Assembly: GCA_963969395.1 (NCBI GenBank)
Contig: OZ017796.1
Location: forward strand, 19,408,501 to 19,472,500
Origin: Pseudoscleropodium purum
Taxonomy: Eukaryota > Streptophyta > Bryopsida > Hypnales > Brachytheciaceae
Length of the DNA stretch: 64,000 nucleotides
Direction of reading: 5' to 3'
Of the stretch, positions 24,200 through 37,824 are shown piece by piece. Every line of letters starts with the position of its first letter. Position 1 is the stretch's first letter. The translations under genes and the position numbers were made by a program. Below the pieces are notes generated by a model. The model made no database searches. It was given only the letters and a program-made list of their open reading frames with translations, and was not told where the DNA came from.

Positions 24200-25330
24200 G
24201 TATTTTAGAGCAATATCTTTATTTTGCCACTTGAACTCCCAAGTGGCATTCATTGGTTCATTTAATCTTCAAAGCAATTTGTTAGGTCTTCAACAACTTC
24301 TTGATGGTATAATCCCAACTTCACTAGGATAGAAATTCCATTCTTGTTTCTTGAGATTATTTGTCTAGACTTTAATCAACACAACTTAATCCACTTACAA
24401 ACAATTGACAATATACAGTGTCAATTGAAGATTAGCAAGTCAATTAGTCTCTACAAATAGAGATATAGACACAAGATCAAACTGACAATTTGGCTTAACA
24501 CTTATACAACATTTGACCAATCCTTGGTCTTATCCAATTATTGGACAAGTAGATAGGTAATCCAATCTATTTGTAATCCAATGAATTATAAACTACAAAT
24601 AAATAATCAATTAGTCTTCAATAATTATAACATACGACCAATCTTTGGTCTCAAATTCTACACAATCAAATTGTCAGACTTCAAACAAAATGAATCCAAT
24701 CACTAGATTCATTTAACACATACAAAATACAATTTGTCAAATTCACAAAAATGATCCAATCCTTGAATCAAATACACACAAGTCAAATTGACTCTTACTC
24801 AACAATTTGATCCAATCTCTGGATCTTAATCCACAATCAATCAACAATCAAGATAAATTGCTTTAAAATAATAAATATATCAATGTAAAAACCAAGTATA
24901 GTATCAAGACAAATTGACACACACTTAACAATATGATCCAATCACTAGATCTAACTCAAAATAGACAATTCACTAGTTTGTACAAAGATGGATTCAATCA
25001 CTAAATTCCAACAACAAATTTACAAATACAAAGCAATTTGCCAAACTCACAAAACCAAAAAATTGAGAGAGCCCACTAGAAGATTGACAATTTGTCCCTC
25101 TTAAGCTACAAGACAAGTAGTACCCTTTCATGTTCAAGTGATACTAAGACAACTTGTCACTCTTCCGATCTAACCTTAATACAACTTATAAGATCTTTTG
25201 TCTAATTGTCTTTTTATCATCCATTTGTGCTTACTTCCTAAATACTAGTAGTAATTGGCTATCTTTTATACTTCAAACGACAACTAGTCAAAAATTCAAA
25301 AATTTACAACGCTCACATTGCTTCACTTTC
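24200..25330. repeat. degenerate array of short palindromic phrases
   Basis: About 1.1 kb in which CAATTTG alternates with dyads such as GACCAATCCTTGGTC and GATCCAATCTCTGGATC, at intervals of roughly 60-90 bases. No frame is open for more than about 60 codons. Confidence 0.5.
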
Positions 25331-25730
25331 TTCAACTTTAATTAAATATCCATAATAAATGCCAAATGTAAATATCAAATACATTAGATTTTATCCACAT
25401 TGAAGAAGGATGATCTTCATTTGGTATTTTTGTGCACCTTTATTTATGGTATATACACATAATTGAATTCAAGTCTAATCACAATATTTTTTTAAATTTT
25501 GCTCGTGGCTCTTTTTTACTTTAAATAGAATACTATGTGCATTTTAGTGCTTTCAAATTTATATAATTCTCTTCAAATTTTATATTCAATTTGATAATTT
25601 TCTTTTAAAGAAAACTACAAAATAAAACTTTTGAAGTCTAATTTCTATTCTATTTGAGAACTTCAAAAAAATCCTAAACATTAATATTTTATTGTAATTT
25701 GAAGTTGAAAGCCTATAAGGTAGTAGTACT

Positions 25731-26617
25731 ATAATCCCTTTGGTCCCAAGACCTTCTTTTCATCAAAAAATACTCAAAATTGCCATTTCTATTGGAATGA
25801 GAAAAATAAAGTAAAATTATTCTTTTCATGTATCTTACTATAGGTCTTGCATCAGACTAGTGTAAAAAATATACGCAAGAGATTTCATGAACTTTGACTA
25901 CATAGATTGCAAGATATTTGCATTTTAAATGAAGAAATTAAGATTTTGGCACCTTGTGTAACTAGTTAATAAGATTTTGAATCTTTTTAGCTTAGAATTT
26001 TGCACTAAATCTTTTAATTTTAAAAGGATGTATCATGTGTCAAAGAATTGATTTTGAAGTCTAGAAAAAATTAAATAGAACCTCTTAATTTTCATTTAAA
26101 TTTTTTTGAAATAGAAATAGATATTAGATTGAAGAGAAAACAAAATTATTAAATAACTCTAAGATGAAATTAAAACACACTAATCCTAGTGGTAAGATTA
26201 TTCTTAAAATCATATAAAACCTTATGGAATTTCTTTTTTAATGTTGAAAATTGAGTTCCAAAAATCTCTAATTCTTTATTTTCTCAAGAAATTTCTACAA
26301 TTGACTACAAAACAAGAAGCTCTATAGTTTTCACACCACTTATCCAAATAGAATGAATGAAAACTTTTCATTTACACAAAAATATAATCTATGGGATACA
26401 AATTCTTTTCAAATTTTTGGTTTTTAAAAAGTAGACCAAAAACTTAAATTTTGGACTTAGAATGGCATAACTTTTGGTCCCAATCCCTAATTGAAATAAA
26501 ATTGTATTTCTAAAAAATTCATGTATTTTTCTATCTTCAAAGGAAGTTTTAAGAATCAACTCATAAGTTGAGATCTTAGGAGCATGCCTAAACTTTTATT
26601 TGTACCTTAAGGATTAA
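25731..26617. mobile_element. TTAA-bounded element, diverged copy of the 34554 subfamily
   Basis: Left end ATAATCCCTTTGGTCC; right end, on minus, TTAATCCTTAAGGTAC. Interior phrases such as CTCAAAATTGCCATTT and GGCATAACTTTTGGTC match 34554-35486. Strongly diverged, hence probably old. Confidence 0.5.
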
Positions 26618-26965
26618 ATTGCCAATACAAAAGTTAAAGGTTTTTTTGAGTAGCTACATTTTGAAAAATCTATTCAATTGGTTTTGCAAATTGTTGTAAA
26701 AAATTTTACATGTATAATCCAAATTCTTTTATGCTTAGAGAACATATTATAAACTTTTAAAAGCAACATTCTATCAATTGACACCTTCATATGGTCATAG
26801 ACTCTACAGAAAACAATCTTTGGGGGAACTTCATGCCATAGAAAGTAACACGTAAGTTGTTGCACCATTAAATAACAATTTAGATCACCTGAGCAAATTA
26901 TGAATAAGAGATTGACAATTCATATGCAAATTAGATTTTCTATTAGGCCGAAAATAGGAGTTTGT

Positions 26966-27862
26966 TTAACCCCTTTAGTTCTTTGACCATGTTTTAATCA
27001 AAAACACCCAAAAATTGCCATTTATAAGACAAGTACTAATTTTTCTTAAACTTTTTTTGACACATTTAACCATATGATCTTGTAGTATGTTGACTTGAAA
27101 ATATGTGGTAAAATTTTCAAAAGTTTTCATCATGTGGATTGCAAGATATTAGCATTTAAATTCACTCAAATCATTTTTTGGGCCCTATAAAAAATTGAGG
27201 AGCTGCACTTCACAATCTCACAATTCAATGAAAAAATGACCAAAATATTGGTGCATCTTTGGATTTGTTATCATTAGAAGAATTTGGGGAGGCAAGAAGG
27301 CCATTTCAAGGCTTGTTCCCCTATAGTTCCCCTCGTAGTTAAAGAACACCAAGTTGCCAAAAAAAGATAATTTGAGCTAAAGTTAATTAATTAATTAAAA
27401 TTTTTAAATGAAAAAATATTGAAAGCATGATGTGGTAGTCATTTTGCCACATCAAGCACCAATTGCCGTAAGTTCTAACGGGATGAGAACCCTAAGGAAC
27501 TCACAGCCCTCTAAAGTAGGTGAATCTCCTCTAATGCCTAGATAAATTGTCCACATACTTGAAAATTTTCAAATCATTTAGAATTGTACAATATATAGGG
27601 AAAAAAAATAGTAAATAGAAAAAAATAGAGAATGATTTAAAATACTAAATTGATAAGAATTTATTTATGGAATTGAAAAATGTCAATCCCATTGGTTGAA
27701 ATGTTATAATAAAAAAATCTACATCCTATCATTTTATTTTTTTCCAAAATATTGAAATTTGGATAAGATAAAGGATTTCAAAGTTTATTTTAGAGTAGAG
27801 AATCTATAATTGCCTGCAAACAAAAAATCTTCATAACTTTTGACTCATTGATCTAAATGTAT
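26966..27862 (-). mobile_element. TTAA-bounded element, right-truncated, with a nested MITE
   Basis: Starts TTAACCCCTTTAGTTC and follows the 60465 copy closely (for example GATTGCAAGATATTAGCATT) until about 27862, where similarity stops. The last third is missing. A 265-bp inverted-repeat element is nested at 27272-27536. Confidence 0.6.
27272..27536. mobile_element. MITE related to the 18248 element, nested in a TTAA-bounded element
   Basis: Ends CATTAGAAGA and, on minus, CATTAGAGGA. It interrupts the element at 26966-27862, whose sequence resumes after it, so it is the younger insertion. Confidence 0.55.
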
Positions 27863-27999
27863 GTATTAATACTATTAATAGTATTATCTATTTCTTTTTA
27901 ATATTCTTACATTTATATCTTATAAAGTTAAAGTATGAAAACTGCGTATCTAATAGAACTATTTACCAATGAACCAATTTTGTTTTATATATAATCAAT

Positions 28000-30235
28000 C
28001 TTTTTATTTTCTTAAAATTGTTAAAAAAAAACAGTAATTATATTTGGTTTCAATAAATAATATAGGAGATGAAACAATTATCCAAATTAGGAGTGTCTTT
28101 GAGGTATCTATGGTAATGCCTTAAATATGCATGAGATACAAAAATGATCTAAAATTGAAGTGCCATTGGTCATTAATTGAATCTTGATTAGTATGAAGAC
28201 GACCTTTTATCACTACTTCAATTCAAACACCTTCTACATCAAATACACTAAAAACACCATGCTACGATGAGAACTAGGGGCCATAGATATTAAAAAGGTA
28301 ATCTCTAAAAACGTTTAGAACCAATCGAGTCCTCAAAAGGTTTGAAAATCCAAAATTTCAATAAGATAATCATCTATATTGGATATTGGATCAAATTATG
28401 AATAGTGGCATCATGTCAAGATGCAAATAGTCGAATTTAGAAGAACAAAACAACATGACTATGAGATGAATTTTGTAGCCTACTATGTTAGTGTATCAAT
28501 ATTTTGCGTCATATACGATATAATTCAATGAAGCATGTAATATTAGGCAAAGATACAATTAGAGACTAAGATGTGACCTCTTACATAGGTTAAGATTGCA
28601 ATACTTCCAAAAAAATGATTGGCATAGCCATTGTACATTTTGTTACTTGCAAACCACTATCATCACTAAATCCACTCATTGTTCTCATATCTTATAAAGA
28701 ATAGATGTACTAAAAGCAAATACACAACCACCATTACAACTATCATATCTATCCAATGTAAAAATCAACAAGTAGCTTTAGTTGGACCTTTCAACTATTC
28801 ACATTTCAATGAAGTGACATTGTATGTAGAATTACACTATTTCTTTTTGTCTATTCTATATGTGAATATCAAAATTTTATAAAAATTGCACTACAATGTC
28901 TAAAAATTATAAATTTTATGCAACACTTATATTCATACTTTATAAATGGGTCAAATCACACTCGAAGGTACCACAAAAGGTGTCAAACAATGTAAAAACT
29001 ACACTTTAACTTCTTTTTAAGTACCGTTTATCAAACTAAATCCATGAATTATAGGTAATTTAGTTGTTTTTTATTAGTATTTCAATTCAAATTAAGATGA
29101 ACACATGATTTTCTCCATCAAAATATCATGATTTTACAATTAAAGTTCAAATTGAAGTTTAAATATCACTTTGTTAGCTCTTCCAATGGTAGAAAAGTGT
29201 CTTATATTTGATGAATATCAATGTGATTGAGTCCCAAAAAATTAGGTAACTATGTAATTATATGATAGAGTAGGAATAGACTCTTCTACTGCAATTTGAA
29301 TACTTTTTCATTTTCTATAATATTTTGAAGTAGAAATATTTGAGTGTCCTTTCAATGTAAAACAAAATAAAACCTAAATGTTCGTCATGTTAAAACAAAA
29401 TTGTTTACATTATCCATGTCTCAGGCACTATATAGACTACTTTTAAAATTGAATGTTTAAATTTATTATTAGAATAAATCAATAATTTTTTAATAAAAAA
29501 ATAATTAATTGAAAAATTATGCTATTTTGTGTGCATGATTTAATGACTAAAAATCCTTGTAGACAATTGTATACTTAAAAAGTATGAAAATTTTGGATAA
29601 TTCTTTTTTGAAATTGTTATATTGTAATAGAGACATTGAATTCAACCTTGCAAATGATGATTTACATTCCTCCCCAAATCTAATGTGTGGACTTTTGTCT
29701 CTAATTTATTAAGTACATGCATTGTTATAGTTTTCATCCATAAATTTATTTTTAAAATGACAACATCAATGTAAATATTGAATTCAAAAGTTTCAGAAAT
29801 TGTCAAAAAGGATTCTATAGTTGTGCCAAGAAAGTAATCCCAATGGTACCTTGAATGTGGTGTGACCCAAATTCATCATACATTAAAGTGAATCAAAGCC
29901 TTTGTGCAACTTCAAATACATCTTTATATTTTAGAATACTCATTTTAGATAATGTGGGATAATCATAAGAAAAATAGATCCCTATTTTGTGGCATGTTCA
30001 TTCCAGGTTCTTCACTTCCCGTACCTAATTTGGGGTCTTCAATTGCAAATATAAATTCAAATTTGCAAATTTCATCATGAGTCAAAAGAAAAAAATTCAT
30101 GTTTTCCCCCAAAATAAATTCTCCTTCAAAGGTCCACTTTGTAGGATGGATTTAATGTCCTATGAGCAAATGTATTAGACATTATTGAGTAATAATTTGT
30201 TAAACATGACATGGGACCTTCAATGAACAAACTCT
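28000..30235. other. AT-rich intergenic desert
   Basis: No frame above about 67 codons, no domain, no clear inverted repeat. Confidence 0.5.
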
Positions 30236-31137
30236 TTAACCCATAAAGGTTTTTGACTATGTTTTCATTCAAAACAATCCAAAACATTTTTGGACATGTG
30301 TAACTATAGGATCTTCTAGTACACTGGTTTGAGAAGATGTGGAAAAAATTTCAGAAATTTCTACTTTACAAGTTACAAGATATTAGCATTGGAATCCACA
30401 AAAAATCCTTTTGGGGGCCTTGCAAAAAATCGGACAACTACACTTCATAAGATCACATCTGTATGAAAAAATATTCAAAACGATGGCACTTCTTTGGATT
30501 CATTCTTCAAGGCAAGTTGGCTAAATGCTTGGAAAATTTCAGATAATTTGAAATTGTATAATATATAGGAAAAAATAGAAAGTAAAAAAAATAGAGAATG
30601 ATTCAAAATACAAAATCGTTAAAAATTTAGTTATGGAATTGAAAAATGCCAAATCCATGTGGTTGTAATTTTGTAATAAAAAATACACATCCCATGTTTT
30701 TATTTTCAAGAATATTGAAAATTGAGTTGAACAAAGGATTTCAAAGTTTATCTTAGAATAGAGACTCCATACCTACCTACAAACTAAAACTCCTCATATC
30801 TTTCATCTCATTAATTAAAACGGAATGATTAAAATCTTTCCACGTATAAATAAATCTTGAGAACCAATTTCAATTTTTTTTTTAAAAGTGATTTTTAAAG
30901 AACTATTTTCAATTGCCCAGACTACCTATCATCAAGATCATTGAAAATTACATATCATACAATAACTTTTTTTTATCATGTAGTAAAAAATTATAAAAAT
31001 TATCAAGCCTTAAAGCTACTTCTTAGGCACATGTTATGAGATAAAAAATTTATAAAAAAAATTCCATTTGTAATGAGCTATTGAAAATCACTATGTTGCC
31101 ATTAAAAAACCACCGTTTCTTCTTCTACAGGGGTAAA
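30236..31137. mobile_element. TTAA-bounded element, mixed subfamily
   Basis: Starts TTAACCCATAAAGG. The left half matches the 60465 subfamily; the right half, from about 30830, matches one arm of the foldback at 50321-51062 (for example AAGCTACTTC, CTATGTTGCCA) and ends in the complement of TTTACCCCTGTAG. It looks like a recombinant of two subfamilies. Confidence 0.55.
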
Positions 31138-31319
31138 TTGCATCAACCCTATTGTAGCTGGCAAGTCTTGTACTTTTGTTTTGTCTTTGCAATGGAATTC
31201 CATTTCATTTGCGTCAAAAAAATTTTCAAAATTTCAAAATTACATCATCCTTATCATAAAAAGATCGATATAATATCAATAATTCTTTTTTTCTTTTAAA
31301 AAAAAAACCCGAATATCAA

Positions 31320-32040
31320 TAATACTATTGGTATGGACCTCCTGCAAATTCACTCCTGCCCCCACTTTTTGGGTCCTGGTCTCCTGGACTGTCTGACCTG
31401 TTGGGTTGGGGGTTCACTCAGTAAGTGAATGAGTCAGTCCTTGTTCAGTTGCTGGGCAGCAGGCAGCCAATGGGTGCGTCGAGGCTGGATTATATTAAAG
31501 CTTCGTTATAATAGTTTCCTTCCCAATCCCCAGAGAGCACGCCTGGCAAGGGATTCTCACTGTCGTTGGGTACGGCCAACCGAGCCACTGACTGACGGAA
31601 AGAGCCCGAGTGGGCTACGCTAAAGGCCTTCCTTTACTTACTTCCAAGTAGGTAGCCTAGGGCCCTAGGCAGGTTAATTAAGCGACCCCTACAGGGGTCT
31701 AGCTCAGTAATCAGTCTGTAATCATGGGGTTACGTTAACAGCAGCGCCGCCTGCAGCAAACGTGCACTCATAATGCCCCAAACCACCGTGCCCTCCAAAC
31801 ACTTTGAGCTTACGAACTCACGGGCAGTTTAGTAGCTGATTAGGAGGAGGAGGAAAGAAGACGGTGAAGGAAACACTTGCGTTCACACTGACGGAGGCAC
31901 GCAGGCCTTCATGGGAAAGATGGATGGATGGATGATCACGTCCCACCGACGGCTTCCGTCAAGTTCATTTCGCAGGACGTTAAAGTGGTCATTCAAAGTC
32001 TGCGGTTTTACTGATGGGGAAACAACACTGAATAATATTT
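31320..32040. other. isolated GC-rich island without a recognised gene
   Basis: A sharp composition change against AT-rich flanks on both sides. It holds AGAGCCCGAGTGGGCT-like and CCTAGGGCCCTAGG palindromic strings, a short GGATGGAT repeat, and no frame above 64 codons. It could be a gene promoter or first exon cut off by repeats, or inserted DNA. I recognise no tRNA or rRNA. Confidence 0.4.
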
Positions 32041-34553
32041 GGAAATTTTGAATTTGAATTTGAATTTGGAGCCTTCCAATCGGCTAGGAGAGGTGAAGAA
32101 TGGCAGGACATTGAATCCTACATTCAAAGTGAGCCCAACATGGTCATTTTTGGATTTTTTGGGAGTAAAAGTAGAAAAAGCTACCTATTTTGAGTTCTGT
32201 CTAGAGTATATTCTAGACCTCACCTAGATCATTTTGGATCTCTAATTGAAAATATGAATTGAAAATTTGCAAAAAAACTTTATGTGGAAAAAAAAAAAAT
32301 TCTTGTGCTACTAAACAAAAAATGAAGACCAACTATACTTGAAAACAAAATTGGAATTTGGCTTAATCAAGAAGGGGGGTCACCTTAGTAAGAACATACT
32401 TCTAACCTTTAAAGGACAAAAGAGCCTAATTTGGACTATTTGCAAAATTAGACAAATTCAATAGACAAATTCAATAGACTTCATATTATTAAATTTTTAG
32501 AAAGTTTATAATAATTCTTCAAATGTGAAGCTTAAGATTATGTTGTTGTCATAAGTATTGCAAGTGTTAGGAGGCTTTTTAAATTTCAAAGTCAAATCAG
32601 GCAACAATTTTGCTTTCTTATTTTTATTCCAAAAAAACATTTTTAGCTTGATAGATTAATATGCCTACAAATAGTTTTGAAATATTATTTTCCTATTAAT
32701 AAGATGAGAGCTATGAGAAATTTTGTAATTAATTACCAACAACAAAGGCAAAGAAAATTCAATTCTTTTTTCTAACAAAATTTTAGAAAAAAAAGAATAT
32801 GGATTACTTGCTAAAGATGTATAAGTATGAGTTATTTGGCTATTTTTTGGCCTGCATTTTTTCAAATTGTTTTCTAAATTTTTTGCTTAAATGCACAAGT
32901 TTGTTGTACAAACAAAAAATTTGCAAACAATGTTGAAATACAAAATTTCACCTTCGTGAAAGGCTAGAAAGAAAGTGATTTTAAAGTTTACGTACTATGA
33001 TCTTATAATCACTTGAGATTTCTAATTTTGAATTTTAGGAAGGTGTATTTGAAATATTTACTAAAAAGATTCGAAAGTTGAATTAATCAAATAAATTATA
33101 AAGTTTTAGATTTTAGCCATGATTTTGGCCTTGATATTGAAGTGGTTTTGAACTTTAAAACATTGTAGAACTTTACGAGATGAGTGGTATTTGAAATGAA
33201 AGTGAATTCTTGAATTTATTACAATAATTATTTTTAGAACAAGCAAATATAAGATTTTAAACAAAATGTTGGTATCTCATTACAATTGATGAGTTTACAT
33301 ACACTTTATTGTTGAACTAAGGGTAAATTTAATTTAGAAGACTTCATAATTTGATTCTCTTAGAGAGGTTAATATGACCTATAAGTATGCTAATTTATAA
33401 GAAATTTAGATGTAACAATCTTTTTTATATACATTAAAAAGTTGGGATTAGTATCTAAACCCAGAGTATTAAAGCTTCCAAATGTCCCTTGTAAATTTCT
33501 TGAATGTTTGATATTTGATAGATTTTTTTTGGAAAAATATTGTCCTTGATCAAAATATCTCAAATTGATGAAATACAATATTTAAAAATTCAATGTCATA
33601 AAAGAACACCAATATGGAATAGTGACATATATATATACACACTAAAATATTCAAATTCAAATTTTTTTTAATTTATTATTTCATAGAAGAACCTACCATT
33701 GACATTAAACTACCTTTCAGTGGACACACTTGAAGTATATCATGCTTCAACTCCCATTGGTTGTCTTACAAGAATTCTTCAACTCCTTCGTTGAATACTT
33801 TTCAAAATTTTTATTAGTTGTTAAGACCATGATCTTTCAATTTAACCTTGTACAAATCATCCTTTCAAATTCAATGCAAATCATTTGTTTAAAAAAAAAC
33901 CAAGAGTACTCATTAGAGGCCAAACCACTACACAAGACACTATCTTTTTAATACTAAATTCCAAAAACAAACATGTAAACTTTTGTCTTACATAGAAAGA
34001 TTCTTTGGCATCCATTGGACAATGAATGTCTATGGTATCATTCAAGGGTTAAGGGCCCCTTTATACCTTGACTGTGCAAGTTCCTTGTAAGGCAAATTGC
34101 ACAAAATTTCAGCCCTTCTTAGATTGATGTACATCTTCACCTACTCATTAGAATAAGATTATAATGGAGGCCAATTCTCCAATTTATAAAGGTTGTGAGG
34201 CCAAGAAGTTGTGCCAATTAAAAAAATTAGAAAAGAGAGAGAAGGGTTGAAATTTTTAGGGCCACTTTATACCTAAAGGCCGGTTGTACAAAGTCCAATG
34301 TATTTGATTTGTTGAAAAAATTAACATTTTATAAGAAAAGTTTTTTTAAATTGAGATTTGGCATTGACTCCTAGGCCAAGCATTGGCCTCCTATTTTTTA
34401 TGCATCTAATTCAACGAGCTTGGGCCATGTCAGATCATGTTCTTTTTTAATAAAAAAAAAATACATTCCACCAAATTACCCTAGGCCCTAGGTGTAAAGG
34501 GGATGGGATCAATTTCAAGGTTTTGTTCAATAACAAGTGAATATTTTTGGCCT
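32041..34553. other. AT-rich intergenic desert
   Basis: Nothing recognised; only short AT-rich frames. Confidence 0.5.
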
Positions 34554-35486
34554 TTAACCCCTAAATTCCTAAGGCCATTTTTCTATCAAAAACCACTCAA
34601 AATTGCCATTTTTGTTACATTCATCCAAGAATACAAAAAAAATCAATTTTTAAAAAATCTAACCATAGGATCTGGTACTTTACTTGTCTTAGCTCACATG
34701 GTAAAAATTTCATGAAGTTTGACCTTATAGATTGGAAGTTATTAGCATTCAAAGTTGAAAAAGAAATTTTTTTTGAACAGTGGCCTACAATTTTAGATGA
34801 CTTTGACTGCCAATTGTGAAATTTTTTTGCACTACAGACTTTGAATTAAAAAATTTTATGTTGAAGAATTGAGTTGAAAGTCTAGGAATTTTTTTTTTTT
34901 AAAAACAACACTTGATTTTCATTCTTTTTAAAAATGCTAAGTAGAAATAGGTCCAAGATTGGAAAAAAAACTAAATTGTTAATAACTCCAAGATGGGATT
35001 GAAAGACAATAATCCCAATGGTGAGATTTTTTATAGCAATTGAACGCAACATTTTCAAGAAAAAAATTGTGAAAAATTGTGAAAATTGCATTAAAAAATG
35101 AATCCTATAAGTTATTTTTTCAAGAAGATGCTAAAATTGCCTGAAAAACAAAATTGTCTTTAATTTCTCAATATTAGTCTAAATAGAACAAATCAAAGCT
35201 TCACATGTAGACAAAAAGAAAACATTTAAAAGGAAAAAAAAATTAAAATTTATCTTGATTTTTTGCAGTTTTTTTTGTGATGCCCGTTGAGTTCAATTTT
35301 AGGCTTTTTGTGGTATAACTTTTGTTCCTAGGCACCAATTGAAATAGAAATTTGATTCCCACGTAGATAATCAGTTTTTCTATATTATGGGAAAGTTTCA
35401 AAACAATTCACCAAAAATTGAGATCACAGGAACTTGCTTGAAATTTGATTTGTCTTTTGAGGGGACAATGGGAATTTAGGGGTTAA
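34554..35486. mobile_element. TTAA-bounded non-autonomous DNA element with exact 16-bp terminal inverted repeats
   Basis: Starts TTAACCCCTAAATTCC and ends with its exact reverse complement, 933 bases apart. No coding content. Its left and right halves match the two ends of the transposase-carrying element at 51251-53163. Boundaries can be read as a TTAA duplication or as TA duplication plus an ACCCCTAAATTCC terminus; the second would fit a pogo-type enzyme. Confidence 0.75.
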
Positions 35487-35499
35487 CATAGTACATTGG

Positions 35500-36000
35500 C
35501 TTGGCCTCTATAGCAACCCTAAATATCAATACAAGGTGTAAGTTTCAAAACGAGACATATTGCAAGAAGTTGAGAATACCTTAGGATTGCTTCACATATA
35601 GGTTGAAGGGTTGAGAGTCTGTTAGCCTCCACCAATCAAATTTTAGAAAACCTTGACTTTGGCCTCTCGACCCTTCACACAAGGCGGCACAATCCAAAGT
35701 CCATCGCCCTCCAAAGTGCCTACATGGTAGCCCAAGCTCTTACATGGCAACCCAAGCTCCTACATGGCAATGGCTTCGCAACGGACTCTCGACCAAAGTT
35801 TGGGTTGCCATTTTGTAGCGACCCAAACTCTAGTCAAGAGTCCATTGAATTGTACCATTTATTACCATTTATTGCCCATTTCTTTGGACTCTCGCCCAAA
35901 GTTTGTCCGTGAACTCCCACGGCCTCTCGACTTGATCGGCCCACATGTGAAGCGCCCCTTAGTATTCAATCAACTCTCTCTTCCTTCAAAACTCTCATTA
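35500..36000. repeat. dispersed repeat, copy 1
   Basis: Resembles 41040-41760 in the same order: CCACCAATCA, GCCCTCCAA, ACATGGCAA, AGTTTGGGTTG, TGGCCTCTCGACTTGA and GAAGCGCCCCTTAGT. Noncoding; possibly a retrotransposon remnant, not identified. The end of this copy is GC-richer and may run on towards 36.8 kb. Confidence 0.5.
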
Positions 36001-36830
36001 AGTATGTTTTTTCTTTTCATGGTTAGTATATGTTGTTTTTCCCTCCTGTTTTTTTCTTTTTCTTATTTTCTTAGAAGGCGAGTTTCTTCAGTCGGTTCCC
36101 CTCACTCTCTCCGACCAATAAGCTTACCCGGGTGATGAGTCATTAAGCTCACTAACTTAATATGGAATTCTCATGATGATGGGAGACATTATGAGTTTTC
36201 CAGTCAGTGAAATTCTGTTGATTGGGGAAGTTATTCCTGCTCACTCCACAGTCCACACTGAATCAGCTTTTCCATGATTAACTTAACTTAAACACTTAAT
36301 GATGTGAGTTGAGTTAAACCCGAGTATTCAGTTGAGACATCCTCTACCTAAACTTATTATTGTTGGGTTCCACTTAACTAGCAATGATAGAGGTTGTTCA
36401 ATACCCTTTTCATAAACTGGGAGAATCTCATGGATTCCAGCCACTGACTGAAAGCCGTCATCGACACAATAAAAGAGTCCGAGCTAAAAGGCTGCTCACT
36501 GGGAAAGCTCACAAATTCAAGATCCACAAGGATTCGGAAAACTAAAAACCCAACGAAATCTTCAGAGCCAGGCATTTAAGAAAGTTTGGACTCTAGAGGT
36601 CTCCAAAATCTCTTCACCCCCCAAAGCAGTCATAACTTAACCTCAAAGAGCTACAGAGAAAGGTAAGGTAAGGTATTCTAACTTGTTTTGTTTTGGAAAG
36701 AACGGTGATCATTAAAAAAACAAAATAAACAACAAACGCCAAAGGTAGAGTATTCAGCCTAGGAAGGAGACTACGAGAGAGATTGCACAAGGTAAGGTAA
36801 CTAAGTTACACCTACAATCGCACAAATAAG
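36001..36830. other. moderately GC-rich noncoding stretch
   Basis: Continues from the dispersed repeat copy at 35500. A minus-strand frame of 65 codons (36575-36378) has no recognised domain. Possible remnant of a retrotransposon end; no primer site or paired LTR found by eye. Confidence 0.3.
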
Positions 36831-37429
36831 CAATTCAGCATGGTTTCCATTACTTTATTGAATTTTTTTTGGTGGGATCTAAATTGTTGATACTCAAAAG
36901 GGGGTTTTAGATTCTCTTAAAATGCATTTGTTGGACATTGTAGAAATAAACTACAAATTTTCAAAGTCCTTGAAATAGGTGTTTCCAAAACCGACCATAG
37001 ATTCTTATAAATAGTGGAAGTACATTTTAGGCAAGAATCTATAGAGATCATATTTAGAAATTGGTCAAAATTAGGTGTAGTTATCATAATTAATTGTTGA
37101 AATTGACAAGGCTTTGCTATTTGTGTGAGCTAGACTAATATGTATTTCCTCTCATTTTAATTGACACCATTTTTTTTAAATTAAAATTAATTTTTTTTTG
37201 TTGAAATCAACAAAGCTTTTGAAATAAAAAAGGCCTCCCTATTATGGTCACATTTTCTTATATGATTTCCTTAAAGGATTTTGATCATACAAAATAATAG
37301 GAAGCAAAATCACATTTTTGTGAATAAAGTAAACCAACCTATGACATGTAGAATGACTAGTTTGCATAGTTTAATATTTTTAGAATTCTCTTTCACATAA
37401 AAAAAAAGGTATGAGAAATGGGTAGAGCA

Positions 37430-37785
37430 ATTGAAAAAATGAATTTCTTATAAATTTTTGAAGTGCACTCCCCAGTTGGCCTAAAAGAAGTTCTAAACTA
37501 TCTTCAAACCAACAAAAAAAATATATCTACAAAGATCATCTTTCTCATTTGAAGTGGTCACAATATTTCGTAACATAGCTGCAACATTGAAGGAATAAAA
37601 AAGTCACTTCTTGTGAGAAATTACACTCAAAAGGTGAAAGTTCCTATTGTATTTATTAATCACTCGATTACTATCATTTAAGATATTGATTGAAGACACT
37701 AATTCAATCTAATGTAGCCCAAATTTCATAATTATAAAGAATCAAGTCTATCAAAGGTTGATGCAAGACTTTCATGGGTCATTCC
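37430..37785 (+). repeat. dispersed repeat, copy 2
   Basis: Counterpart of 6510-6845, ending CATGGGTCATT just before the TA microsatellite. Confidence 0.45.
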
Positions 37786-37787
37786 AT

Positions 37788-37790
<3 letters not shown>

Positions 37791-37819
<29 letters not shown>
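37791..37819. repeat. TA microsatellite
   Basis: Fourteen consecutive TA dinucleotides. Confidence 0.9.

Positions 37820-37824
<5 letters not shown>

Noticed and set aside
24200..25330. CRISPR-like array
   Set aside because: Repeats are degenerate, spacing irregular, and the genome is eukaryotic.
31560..31640. tRNA-like or rRNA-like segment in the GC-rich island
   Set aside because: No cloverleaf arms, no GGTTCGAATCC-type T arm and no recognised rRNA block.
36378..36575. 65-codon minus-strand frame as a gene
   Set aside because: No domain, no partner exon, and it sits next to a dispersed repeat.
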